35,386 nucleotides of DNA, from positions 1 through 35,386 of the forward strand of contig SHZO01000006.1 of NCBI GenBank assembly GCA_009692285.1, written 5' to 3'. Of this stretch, positions 27,957-35,386 are shown in pieces (positions within the stretch are counted from its first letter, which is position 1; each line of letters begins with the position of its first letter). Made by a program: the position numbers and the translations under genes. The notes under the pieces were generated by a model. The model was not told the DNA's origin. It worked only from the letters and a program-made list of their open reading frames with translations, and searched no databases. The stretch is from Gammaproteobacteria bacterium (GTDB lineage Bacteria > Pseudomonadota > Gammaproteobacteria > Steroidobacterales > Steroidobacteraceae).

Positions 27957-29551
27957 TCTACTGGTAAAGTTGTGTGAGGTATTTTGCTGGCAGCGAGCTT
28001 CTCTTCAAAGGTGTAGCTTAGCATTGCAGAGATAGCAGTCGGCCAAAGACCCCCAATTTTTAAGAGTTCTGTAACTTTTTTATCGACAGAGCATGCATCA
28101 ATTGCCGCATCGCCTAATATAATGGCGCTCGAGCGCCGGTCAAACCATGGGTAGAATAATTGCATATCACGAACGATGGCCCAAGCAGTGACTAAATGAC
28201 TACCATCCCAGCGGGGTTCGATCGAAGGTGCGTAATTTTCTTGCCACAGTTTTCGAGTAGCATTATCAAGTTTCGGGACACCGGCTGACCAAAGATATTG
28301 TGCGCGTCCATAAGATAACTGCGCAAGTTCAAGACCTACCATAGCGCCCATTTCAAAACCAAATATTTCAAATTCAGTTATTTTAAGGCTATCAATCAGG
28401 GGGATGATTTGAGCAGCTAGAGACTCAATAGTTAAATGTTTATTTGTTATCAAGTGTCGCGACTCACCAAAGCCTGGCAAATCTATGGCAATTATCGGCC
28501 TTTGACCAACTAAGGGCGTCAACCAGTCGTGTAAACTTGCTGAAGAACCTGATGCCCCGTGTATAGCTAGGATAACGCGACCAGGACCGCTGTAATTCAC
28601 ACGAGCATGTAATTGGCCGTTGGGTACGGCAAGAAATTTGCGCTCAAGTTTATTTTTCACCTCAGAACGTAAGCTAGATTGATTGCTAATTTTGACTGAT
28701 GCGGTCTGAGTCAAATAATGTTGTAACAAATATTCTTCATTCACGCGCTGGCGCTCTTCTACTGAGGGGCCGGCATGTAGAATCGTGAAGTTTTTTGGTA
28801 GGCCGCGAGTAATGAGTTCATCAACTTCAGATAAATCTGGTTTGCCTTCCCAGCGCATTAAAGTGGCGGGTACTTTTACCCGACTAATCAAATCATGTTT
28901 GGCGGTATAGAACGCGGGGCGGTACGCTGCTGCATATCGATCTCCAACACGCAGATAGTCTAGCATTTTCGCGTGTATTTCCTGCGGCGAGGGCACGTTG
29001 ATTGACAAACGATGTGCCGCGTCAGTTTTTTGCCAAGGCGAGAATAAAGATAGTGAACGTACCATGTCCCAATGCGTCAGCAGATGGCCGCCATCGCGGC
29101 GCGGTGTGACATTTGGAAAATAATCTGCAAGCATTAAATCAAGATCTGCATCTTCTTTGTGTCCTGCCGTATCGAGCATGCACAACGCAACTCGTTCAGG
29201 ATAGGCATGTGCAAAGAGCTGTGCAATTTCTGCCCCTGTTGCATTACCATAGATCGCAATACTTTGTAGTCCTAGTTCATCGAGAAAATCTTTTAAGATC
29301 GGTAAATAATCAACTAATTCAGGTTGAGTTGGATTGCCTGGGAGCGGATCTGAGAGGCCATAACCTGGGGTATCAAGCGCTATGACTGTAAATTTGCGCG
29401 AGAGGCGTTCAGCCATTGGCAAAGAAAAAGTGCTTGATTGCGGTGAGGGGTGTAGCAGTAGAACTGGCGGACCGTGCCCTCCACATCGGTAGTGAAGCTG
29501 TTGCCCGTTGGGCAGCGTGACGTAATGTTGTTGGAGGGTAGTTGGGGACAT
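27887..29551 (-). CDS. Tandem alpha/beta-hydrolase fusion, both domains lacking the canonical serine
   Basis: 554 residues, two hydrolase folds in one chain. Domain 1 (about 1-285) has LHPSPQSS (33-40), LDTPGYGLSD, elbow GNATG (102-106) and cap motif DGGHLLTHW. Domain 2 (about 305-554) has IHGASGSS, IDLPGFGES, elbow GFEMG (398-402) and cap motif DGSHLVTAW. Ala104 and Glu400 replace the nucleophilic serine, and domain 2 shows no obvious distal catalytic histidine. The SPxSS and DGxHLxxxW motifs tie it to the two single-domain hydrolases of this island. It is divergent from the TonB receptor, suggesting uptake-linked expression. Confidence 0.83.
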   Translation of the reverse strand: MSPTTLQQHYVTLPNGQQLHYRCGGHGPPVLLLHPSPQSSTFSLPMAERLSRKFTVIALDTPGYGLSDPLPGNPTQPELVDYLPILKDFLDELGLQSIAIYGNATGAEIAQLFAHAYPERVALCMLDTAGHKEDADLDLMLADYFPNVTPRRDGGHLLTHWDMVRSLSLFSPWQKTDAAHRLSINVPSPQEIHAKMLDYLRVGDRYAAAYRPAFYTAKHDLISRVKVPATLMRWEGKPDLSEVDELITRGLPKNFTILHAGPSVEERQRVNEEYLLQHYLTQTASVKISNQSSLRSEVKNKLERKFLAVPNGQLHARVNYSGPGRVILAIHGASGSSASLHDWLTPLVGQRPIIAIDLPGFGESRHLITNKHLTIESLAAQIIPLIDSLKITEFEIFGFEMGAMVGLELAQLSYGRAQYLWSAGVPKLDNATRKLWQENYAPSIEPRWDGSHLVTAWAIVRDMQLFYPWFDRRSSAIILGDAAIDACSVDKKVTELLKIGGLWPTAISAMLSYTFEEKLAASKIPHTTLPVDQNQLKLKEMLTRSATTGLGGTS

Positions 29552-29622
29552 TACGGCATCCTAAGTTATTGGGATCATTGCGTTGGTATGTGTGTTTGCT
29601 TGCATATTCATCTGTTATCAGA

Positions 29623-29655
29623 GATGATTTGTCAATCATCGCTTTTCAATTGAAA
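29623..29655. promoter_or_regulatory. Paired palindromes in the hydrolase/TonB-receptor divergent region
   Basis: Two operator-like elements lie side by side: a perfect inverted repeat GATGATT-TGTC-AATCATC (29623-29640) and a perfect 12-bp palindrome TTTCAATTGAAA (29644-29655). On the minus strand, TTGACA (29635-29630) inside the first repeat could be the -35 of the tandem hydrolase gene, though the -10 is poor. The IclR protein of the island is a candidate ligand by inference only. Confidence 0.45.
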
Positions 29656-29691
29656 GGTTAAGTTTTTTTTATTTTCGTCGGGTTAAGAAAA

Positions 29692-31956
29692 ATGATACAA
29701 ATTAAAAAATTAATGCTGTTTATTACTGCCTTAGCTACAACCACAGTTTTTGCTGCCGAACAGAAGACCGGTCTCGGCGGCCTTGAAGAAATTACAGTCA
29801 CCGCGCAACGTCGAGAACAAAGCTTGCAGGATGTGCCTATTGCAGTTACAGCCTTTACCGCTGAGCAACTCGCCCAGCGTCAAATATTTGATACTTATGA
29901 TTTGGTACGTAATATACCAAACCTTACTGGTAACGCTAACGTTGGTGTGGGGACATCAAGCTCGTTGTTTATCCGTGGTCTTGGTAATGGGGAGTCTATA
30001 GCGACGTTTGATTTGCCCGTCGGCACTTATGTCGATGATGTCTATATTTCTAGACAGAATCATAATAATTTTAGTCTCTTTGATGTTGATCGTATCGAGG
30101 TGCTACGGGGCCCACAAGGCACGCTTTTTGGTCGTAATACGACCGGCGGCGCTATCAATATCACCATGAAAAAACCTTCTGTTAAGGGCGGCGGTTACTT
30201 TGAGGCTGGTGCCGGTCGTTTTGGTCTAGTTACCATGCGAGGGTCGGTAGATTTACCTTTGAGTGATAACCTTCTCACTAAATTCTCAATATATAAAATT
30301 AAAGATGATGGTTACGCCACGCAGCTCTCTACGGGTATTAAATTTAATGATCGTGATGCTACCGGTGTTCGCGCTGACCTGCGTTTTTTGCCAAGCGATG
30401 TCTTAACTATTGATTTAGTCTCTGAATATGTCACAGACCAAGACACAAATTTTCTCAATTTGCTTGATGTCAATGGCAATCGCGTTATAAACAATAAACT
30501 GCAGCAGTACACATTAGTGGGTACTTTTGTCGGTGCTAAAGCAAGTTTTGAGCCAGGTAACGTAGCTAAGACGCATGCAAATACGCTTAATGTAAATTGG
30601 GATTTAAGCGAAACACTCAGCTTAAGCTCTATCACCGGCTACCGTCGTACAGCGCATAATTTTTTGGTGGATTCGGGAGGTGATTTACCCCGCGTAAGTA
30701 CTACGCGTGGTTTTACGCCGCTCGATAATGCGGGGGATCATAAGCAGGTTTCACAAGAGTTCAAGCTTAACGGTAGCGCTGCGGGTGACGCTGTGACATG
30801 GGTCGCTGGTGTGTATTACATGAAAGAGGACAACGTCACTGACTTCGCCAACGCAAGTACAAGTACCGTCACGGGAGTATTTTCTGTGACTGCTGATCGC
30901 ACTATGAAAAATGGCTTGAAGGCTTATGCCGTGTATGCCCAAGCAGATTACAAATTGACAGATCGTTTGACGACCACCGTTGGCGTGCGTTACACCGACG
31001 AGAAGAAAAATTTTGCAATTGAACGTAACCCCGGTGCGCAGGGTGTGTTGCTTTCAACCGCATTAATTTCTGCCGCGGGCATTCCGCTAGAGCTGCAGCA
31101 AAAATTGGTTACGCCTCGTTTTGCGCTGCAGTACGACATCAGTAATGATGTCATGGTGTTTGCTTCGGCGACACGTGGTTTTAAATCAGGTGGCTGGCCT
31201 GCGCGTGCTACGGCCAATAATGCCTTTATCCCGTTCCTACCAGAGAAAGTTTGGTCTTATGAAATTGGCACTCGTGCTGATTTGTTCGATAACCGGTTAC
31301 GTTTGAACCTCACGGCCTTTCATGCCATTACTGATGACGTGCAGATTCCTGCCCGTATTGATGTTAACGGTTTGCAGATCTCCACGACCACAAACCCTGC
31401 TGATTTGCGCAACTCTGGCCTTGAGCTAGATGCGACTTGGATTCCTATTGAGGGCTTGAACATTACTGCAGGCGTGGGCATGCAAGACGCTAAGTACATC
31501 AATATCAGTAAGCGGGTGCTGGACCAGGCCGCCGCTTGTAAAAGCTCCCCTACGGCGCTCTATCAAGGCGTCGCTGCTTGCGCAGCCAACTTTGTGGATA
31601 TGTTCGGCAATATTGCTGTGCCTGTCCGCTCGCCGGATTACACCCTCAGCCTCTCGGCTAGCTACAAACTGACCTTGGGCAATGTGGTTCTGACGCCAAA
31701 CGTGGGCTTGAACAAGAGCGACGCCTATGCTATCGGCACTACCGGTACACCTCAGAGCACAAATGGTACTTGGTCTCCCACTCAGAGCTACATCAATGGC
31801 GGCGTGATGCTGGAGTTGGCAGATGCTCCCGGATTTTCACTCACAGTGGATTGCCGAAATTGCCAGGATAAGGCTTATCCGACCTCAGCCCTCGGAGTGT
31901 TCCAATTTCTGGATCGTCCAGGTAGCTGGAGTGCTCGTATGCGCTATCGCTTCTAA
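29692..31956 (+). CDS. TonB-dependent outer-membrane receptor
   Basis: 754 residues. A signal peptide (1-21, ending VFA) is followed by a TonB box-like EEITVTAQRR. The plug domain has LRGPQGTLFGRNTTGGAINI, and a beta-barrel ends in the aromatic C-terminal MRYRF. The sequence style is that of receptors abundant in sphingomonads and marine gammaproteobacteria, which often import plant or aromatic compounds, oligosaccharides or siderophores; the ligand cannot be read here. No FecA-type signalling extension is present. The ribosome site is weak. The two palindromes upstream suggest regulation together with the divergent hydrolase gene. Confidence 0.93.
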   Translation: MIQIKKLMLFITALATTTVFAAEQKTGLGGLEEITVTAQRREQSLQDVPIAVTAFTAEQLAQRQIFDTYDLVRNIPNLTGNANVGVGTSSSLFIRGLGNGESIATFDLPVGTYVDDVYISRQNHNNFSLFDVDRIEVLRGPQGTLFGRNTTGGAINITMKKPSVKGGGYFEAGAGRFGLVTMRGSVDLPLSDNLLTKFSIYKIKDDGYATQLSTGIKFNDRDATGVRADLRFLPSDVLTIDLVSEYVTDQDTNFLNLLDVNGNRVINNKLQQYTLVGTFVGAKASFEPGNVAKTHANTLNVNWDLSETLSLSSITGYRRTAHNFLVDSGGDLPRVSTTRGFTPLDNAGDHKQVSQEFKLNGSAAGDAVTWVAGVYYMKEDNVTDFANASTSTVTGVFSVTADRTMKNGLKAYAVYAQADYKLTDRLTTTVGVRYTDEKKNFAIERNPGAQGVLLSTALISAAGIPLELQQKLVTPRFALQYDISNDVMVFASATRGFKSGGWPARATANNAFIPFLPEKVWSYEIGTRADLFDNRLRLNLTAFHAITDDVQIPARIDVNGLQISTTTNPADLRNSGLELDATWIPIEGLNITAGVGMQDAKYINISKRVLDQAAACKSSPTALYQGVAACAANFVDMFGNIAVPVRSPDYTLSLSASYKLTLGNVVLTPNVGLNKSDAYAIGTTGTPQSTNGTWSPTQSYINGGVMLELADAPGFSLTVDCRNCQDKAYPTSALGVFQFLDRPGSWSARMRYRF

Positions 31957-31966
31957 CGGGTTTACA

Positions 31967-31995
31967 TTGACAGGCCGCGGCAGGCTACCTAAACT
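31967..31995 (+). promoter_or_regulatory. Strong promoter for the str operon
   Basis: A consensus -35 TTGACA (31967-31972), an exact 17-bp spacer and a -10 TAAACT (31990-31995) are followed by a GC-rich discriminator (CCGCGG), as in stringently controlled ribosomal promoters. Transcription would start near 32001-32003, giving a leader of about 270 nt before rpsL. It explains how rpsL-rpsG-fusA-tuf is expressed although separated from rpoC. Confidence 0.6.
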
Positions 31996-32004
31996 CCGCG
32001 GCCT
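31972..32004 (+). terminator. Terminator-like hairpin after the TonB receptor gene
   Basis: A perfect 9-bp GC-rich stem pairs AGGCCGCGG (31972-31980) with CCGCGGCCT (31996-32004) around a 15-nt loop, then TTCTC. It begins 15 nt after the receptor stop. It overlaps the promoter above base for base, so it could end island transcription exactly where str transcription begins. The T tract is short. Confidence 0.5.
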
Positions 32005-32269
32005 TTCTCGGGTTGCTCATTTTGGTGGGTTCCCGATAAACAGCAGCCTTCAAAACACTGCCTCGCCTCCTAATTCAAAGAGGGCAGGATAATTTGTCTT
32101 GAGGGATGCCCGCCGCAGTCGCTCGTTAAGCTGTCGGTCGTTGGTCCGAGTTCTCTCGTGGTGCCTCTAAAAACGGGGTTGGCACGGGATGTTTTTGTGG
32201 ACACATACGAACGATATCTCCTGTGCGGCTGTTTTGAGTTTTATTTAACGCCCAAGATTTGGAGATTGC
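32005..32269 (+). other. rpsL 5' leader region
   Basis: 265 bp without a credible gene. A short stem GTGCC/GGCAC (around 32161-32180) is possible, and the rpsL ribosome site GGAG sits at 32260-32263. I see no second clear promoter and no recognisable riboswitch. A plus-strand open frame ending at 32092 runs out of the receptor gene in another frame and is not gene-like. Confidence 0.4.
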
Positions 32270-32647
32270 ATGGCCACCACAGGTCAGCTGATTCGTAACC
32301 CGCGCCGGACTCTTGCCGAAAAGACTAAGGTTCCTGCGCTTGGCTCCGCCCCGCAAAAGCGTGGCGTGTGCACCCGCGTTTACACCACTACCCCTAAGAA
32401 GCCTAACTCGGCGCTGCGTAAAGTTTGTCGCGTGCGCTTGGTCAACGGCTTCGAAGTTACTTCCTATATAGGTGGCGAGGGTCACAACCTGCAAGAGCAT
32501 AGTGTTGTGCTCATTCGTGGTGGTCGCGTTAAAGATTTGCCCGGTGTGCGTTATCACACCGTGCGCGGGACTCTAGATTGTTCGGGCGTTAGCGACCGTC
32601 GTCAGAGCCGTTCAAAATATGGCGCTAAGCGTCCTAAGAAGAAGTAG
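32270..32647 (+). CDS. rpsL: 30S ribosomal protein S12
   Basis: 125 residues (E. coli 124). S12 sits at the decoding centre and controls accuracy. [19 protein letters not shown] and [17 protein letters not shown] are identical or near-identical to E. coli. The lysines altered in streptomycin resistance (K42 and K87 in mature numbering) are wild type, and the aspartate of KDLPG, the usual methylthiolation site, is kept. ATG 32270 has GGAG at 32260-32263. It is the first gene of the str operon. Confidence 0.98.
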   Translation: MATTGQLIRNPRRTLAEKTKVPALGSAPQKRGVCTRVYTTTPKKPNSALRKVCRVRLVNGFEVTSYIGGEGHNLQEHSVVLIRGGRVKDLPGVRYHTVRGTLDCSGVSDRRQSRSKYGAKRPKKK

Positions 32648-32658
32648 GAGAGCAAACC

Positions 32659-33138
32659 GTGTCACGTCGTGCCCAAGCACCAGTCCGTCATATCCTGCCG
32701 GATCCTAAGTTCAACAACGATATGCTTGCTAAATTCATGAACGTAGTCATGAAAAGTGGCAAGAAAGCAGCTGCTGAACGCATCATTTACGGCGCTATCG
32801 ATCGTATTGCTGAGAAAACTGGCAAACAGGGCGATGAAGCCATGGCGCTACTTTCCCAGGCGCTCGATAACGTCAAGCCTGCGGTCGAAGTTAAGTCACG
32901 GCGCGTTGGTGGTGCCACCTATCAGGTGCCTATTGAAGTTCGCTCCACCCGTCGTCAAACGCTCGCAATGCGTTGGGTCATCGAAGCTGCGCGTGCGCGT
33001 AGTGAAAAATCAATGTCATTTCGGTTAGCACATGAATTGATGGAAGCCGCAGAAAATCGTGGCGCTGCAGTGCGTAAGCGCGAAGATACACATCGTATGG
33101 CAGAGGCCAACAAAGCCTTCGCGCACTACCGCTGGTAA
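32659..33138 (+). CDS. rpsG: 30S ribosomal protein S7
   Basis: 159 residues. S7 nucleates assembly of the 30S head and in E. coli represses its own operon. [42 protein letters not shown] and the C-terminal [13 protein letters not shown] are clear. The GTG start at 32659 has AGGAG (32646-32650) overlapping the rpsL stop. The rpsL-rpsG gap is only 11 nt, too short for the S7-binding structure that occupies the longer gap in E. coli. Confidence 0.98.
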   Translation: MSRRAQAPVRHILPDPKFNNDMLAKFMNVVMKSGKKAAAERIIYGAIDRIAEKTGKQGDEAMALLSQALDNVKPAVEVKSRRVGGATYQVPIEVRSTRRQTLAMRWVIEAARARSEKSMSFRLAHELMEAAENRGAAVRKREDTHRMAEANKAFAHYRW

Positions 33139-33144
33139 TTTACG

Positions 33145-35232
33145 GTGGCTCGCAGCACAGCTATCGAGCGTTATCGAAATATTGGTATTTCGGCTCATAT
33201 CGATGCTGGCAAGACGACAACCACAGAACGCGTGTTGTTTTATACCGGCGTTTCTCACAAAATTGGTGAAGTCCATGATGGCGCAGCAATCATGGACTAT
33301 ATGGAGCAGGAGCAGGAGCGCGGTATTACGATCACCTCTGCCGCCACCACTTGCTTTTGGACAGGCATGGATAAAACCTTACCTGAACATCGCATTAATA
33401 TTATCGATACGCCAGGGCACGTAGATTTTACAATTGAAGTGGAACGCTCCCTGCGTGTGCTTGATTCAGCTGTGGCCTTGTTTTGTGCAGTTTCAGGTGT
33501 GCAACCGCAATCAGAGACTGTATGGCGCCAGATGAATCGTTACAGCGTGCCAAGAATTGCTTTTGTTAATAAAATGGATCGCGCCGGTGCAGATTTTCTG
33601 CGTTGTGTAGAGCAAATTAAAACTCGTTTGCTTGGTAACCCGGTGCCTATTCAATTGCCGATTGGTGCTGAAGAGGATTTCGAAGGCATTATCGACTTGG
33701 TGCGCATGAAATCTATTTTCTGGGATATGGAAACCCAAGGGATGAAGTTTGAATACCGTGATATCCCCGCAGATATGCTCGAAGAGGCTTGTGCCTACCG
33801 CACTCTTATGGTTGAAGCAGCGGCTGAGGCTAATGAAACGTTGACCAATAAATATCTCGAAGGTGGCGAATTAACCATTCAAGAAATTAACCAAGGTCTG
33901 CGCGAGCGTGCGTTGCGTAACGAGATAGTGATTTGCATGTGTGGTTCTGCCTTTAAAAATAAAGGCGTGCAGGCCATGTTAGATGCTGTGGTTGAGTACA
34001 TGCCATCTCCGTTGCAAATGCCGCCAGTTAAAGGCTTGGATGATGCAGGAGGTCCAGCATTTCGTACCGCATCAGACGATGAGCCATTCGCAGCACTCGC
34101 TTTCAAAATATTGAATGATCCATTTGTTGGTAATCTCACTTTCTTCCGTGTGTATTCAGGCGTCTTGAATTCAGGTGACACCGTTTATGTGCCAACTAAG
34201 TCTCGTTCTGAGCGCATTGGCCGTTTGCTACAAATGCACGCCTCTGAGCGTACTGAAATAAAAGAAGTCCGCGCCGGGGATATTGCTGCGGCTGTAGGCC
34301 TCAAAGATGTTATCACTGGGGATACCCTGTGCTCGGAAGACACGGTGATCACACTTGAGAAGATGGTATTTCCCGTGCCGGTAATTTCCGTTGCGGTAGA
34401 ACCAAAAACCAAAGCAGACCAAGAGAAAATGGGGTTAGCCCTGCAGCGCTTGGCCAAAGAAGATCCTTCGTTCCGAGTCCATACTGATCAAGAATCTGGC
34501 CAGACAATTATCTCGGGTATGGGTGAGTTGCACCTTGAGATTATTGTTGATCGTATGCGTCGAGAATTTAAAGTAGAGGCGAATGTCGGCAAGCCACAAG
34601 TGGCCTATCGAGAAACTATTCGTGCCACTGTAGAGTCTGAAGGCAAGTTTGTGCGTCAATCTGGTGGTCGGGGTCAGTACGGACATATCTGGCTTAAGCT
34701 TGAACCCAATGAGCAGGGCAAGGGCTATGAATTTATTAATGGCATAGTTGGTGGATCAGTACCCCGCGAATATATTCCTGCGGTGGACAAAGGAATTAAA
34801 GAAGCTGTCGATACAGGCGTGATTGCTGGTTATCCCGTAGTAGATATCAAAGTGACCGCTTTCGATGGGTCCTATCATGATGTCGATTCAAACGAAATGG
34901 CATTCAAGATTGCCGGTTCGATAGGCTTTAAAGATGGTTTTCGACGTGCAAAGCCTGTGATCTTAGAGCCCATCATGAAAGTTGAGGTAGTCACGCCTGA
35001 GGACTATTCGGGCGATGTCATTGGTGATCTCAATCGTCGTCGCGGTCAGATTACCGGCATGGATGATTCACCTTCTGGCAAGGCAATCCTCGCTGAGGTT
35101 CCCCTCTCAGAGATGTTTGGTTATGCAACCACCGTACGCTCCATGAGCCAGGGTCGTGCAACCTTCACAATGGAATTTGAGAAGTACATGGAAGTTCCGG
35201 CTAACGTCGCGGAAACCATCATTAAGCAGTAA
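33145..35232 (+). CDS. fusA: Elongation factor G
   Basis: 695 residues (E. coli 704). The translocation GTPase shows P-loop AHIDAGKT (17-24), DTPGH (88-92) and NKMD (142-145), then domains II-V including [12 protein letters not shown] and [21 protein letters not shown]. It starts with GTG 33145, 6 nt after the rpsG stop, with little Shine-Dalgarno sequence, so it probably relies on coupling from rpsG. tuf follows after 24 nt. Confidence 0.98.
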   Translation: MARSTAIERYRNIGISAHIDAGKTTTTERVLFYTGVSHKIGEVHDGAAIMDYMEQEQERGITITSAATTCFWTGMDKTLPEHRINIIDTPGHVDFTIEVERSLRVLDSAVALFCAVSGVQPQSETVWRQMNRYSVPRIAFVNKMDRAGADFLRCVEQIKTRLLGNPVPIQLPIGAEEDFEGIIDLVRMKSIFWDMETQGMKFEYRDIPADMLEEACAYRTLMVEAAAEANETLTNKYLEGGELTIQEINQGLRERALRNEIVICMCGSAFKNKGVQAMLDAVVEYMPSPLQMPPVKGLDDAGGPAFRTASDDEPFAALAFKILNDPFVGNLTFFRVYSGVLNSGDTVYVPTKSRSERIGRLLQMHASERTEIKEVRAGDIAAAVGLKDVITGDTLCSEDTVITLEKMVFPVPVISVAVEPKTKADQEKMGLALQRLAKEDPSFRVHTDQESGQTIISGMGELHLEIIVDRMRREFKVEANVGKPQVAYRETIRATVESEGKFVRQSGGRGQYGHIWLKLEPNEQGKGYEFINGIVGGSVPREYIPAVDKGIKEAVDTGVIAGYPVVDIKVTAFDGSYHDVDSNEMAFKIAGSIGFKDGFRRAKPVILEPIMKVEVVTPEDYSGDVIGDLNRRRGQITGMDDSPSGKAILAEVPLSEMFGYATTVRSMSQGRATFTMEFEKYMEVPANVAETIIKQ

Positions 35233-35256
35233 CCGTTTTTTCCAGGAGATCCTGTC

Positions 35257-35386
35257 GTGTCAAAAGAAAAGTTCGAACGCAAGAAGCCGCACGTAAACGT
35301 CGGAACGATTGGTCACGTTGACCATGGTAAGACGACCTTGACCGCAGCCCTCACGAAAGTGATGGCAGAGACCTACGGTGGTACGT
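35257..35386 (+). CDS. tuf: Elongation factor Tu, N-terminal fragment (3' end outside window)
   Basis: The window ends in the first 43 codons of EF-Tu: [20 protein letters not shown], then the P-loop GHVDHGKTT. The GTG start at 35257 has AGGAG at 35244-35248. It is the tufA-like copy at the end of the str operon. With the fragment at 1-153, the genome therefore carries two tuf genes flanking this region, as in many gammaproteobacteria. Confidence 0.97.
   Translation, partial: MSKEKFERKKPHVNVGTIGHVDHGKTTLTAALTKVMAETYGGT

Noticed and set aside
12041-31966. Classic mobile element or genomic island with integrase and att sites
   Set aside because: No integrase, transposase, tRNA target or direct repeat was found at the rpoC or rpsL ends; rmuC inside the region is an ordinary chromosomal gene.
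31823-32092. 89-codon frame running out of the receptor gene towards rpsL
   Set aside because: Other-frame continuation with no ribosome site; crosses the terminator and promoter region.
1-35386. CRISPR array or anti-phage system
   Set aside because: No spaced direct repeats and no cas-like or defence-gene signatures; TPR, RmuC and hydrolase genes alone are not evidence for defence.

Overview
The window looks like a gammaproteobacterial chromosome. It begins in the 3' end of one EF-Tu gene and ends in the 5' end of another. Between them lie tRNA-Trp(CCA), secE, nusG, rplK, rplA, rplJ, rplL, rpoB and rpoC, and later rpsL, rpsG and fusA. Gene order and protein sequences match the gammaproteobacterial beta (rpl-rpo) and str (rpsL-rpsG-fusA-tuf) operons. 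For example, the rifampicin region of RpoB and the NADFDGD motif of RpoC are as in Escherichia coli. The tuf-trpT-secE order is one I recall from pseudomonads and xanthomonads. I cannot name a genus.

Region 1 (1-12040) is the housekeeping beta cluster, all on the plus strand. It carries two readable RNA control regions: a nested-stem L10 leader upstream of rplJ, and two hairpins between rplL and rpoB that resemble the attenuator/RNase III arrangement of E. coli. Region 3 (31960-35386) is the str operon. It starts with a TTGACA / 17 bp / TAAACT promoter that lies inside a terminator-like hairpin.

Region 2 (about 12041-31956) is the unusual part: roughly 20 kb of accessory genes between rpoC and rpsL, which are usually adjacent in gammaproteobacteria. 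In order it holds an IclR regulator starting 12 nt after rpoC, an EamA transporter with a damaged or unusual 5' end, a PPOX-fold flavoprotein and a Tat-signal limonene-epoxide-hydrolase-like protein. Next come an FAD dehydrogenase (minus strand), a class II aldolase-fold protein, a Tat-signal MDR oxidoreductase and two alpha/beta hydrolases. These are followed by a TPR/2OG-Fe(II) oxygenase fusion (minus), rmuC, a decayed gamma-glutamyltransferase (minus) and an OPT peptide transporter. The rest is a GST and an exported methyltransferase (minus), an SDR, a second 2OG-Fe(II) oxygenase, a tandem alpha/beta hydrolase (minus) and a TonB-dependent receptor. I saw no transposase, integrase or flanking direct repeat.

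The island reads like a catabolic and uptake module for a hydrophobic or cyclic organic compound: outer-membrane receptor, hydrolases, several oxidoreductases, an exporter and an IclR regulator. The substrate cannot be read from sequence. The most striking point is that all four alpha/beta-hydrolase domains belong to one subfamily by shared motifs, yet none has the canonical nucleophilic serine at the elbow (GYHTG, GYHTG, GNATG, GFEMG).
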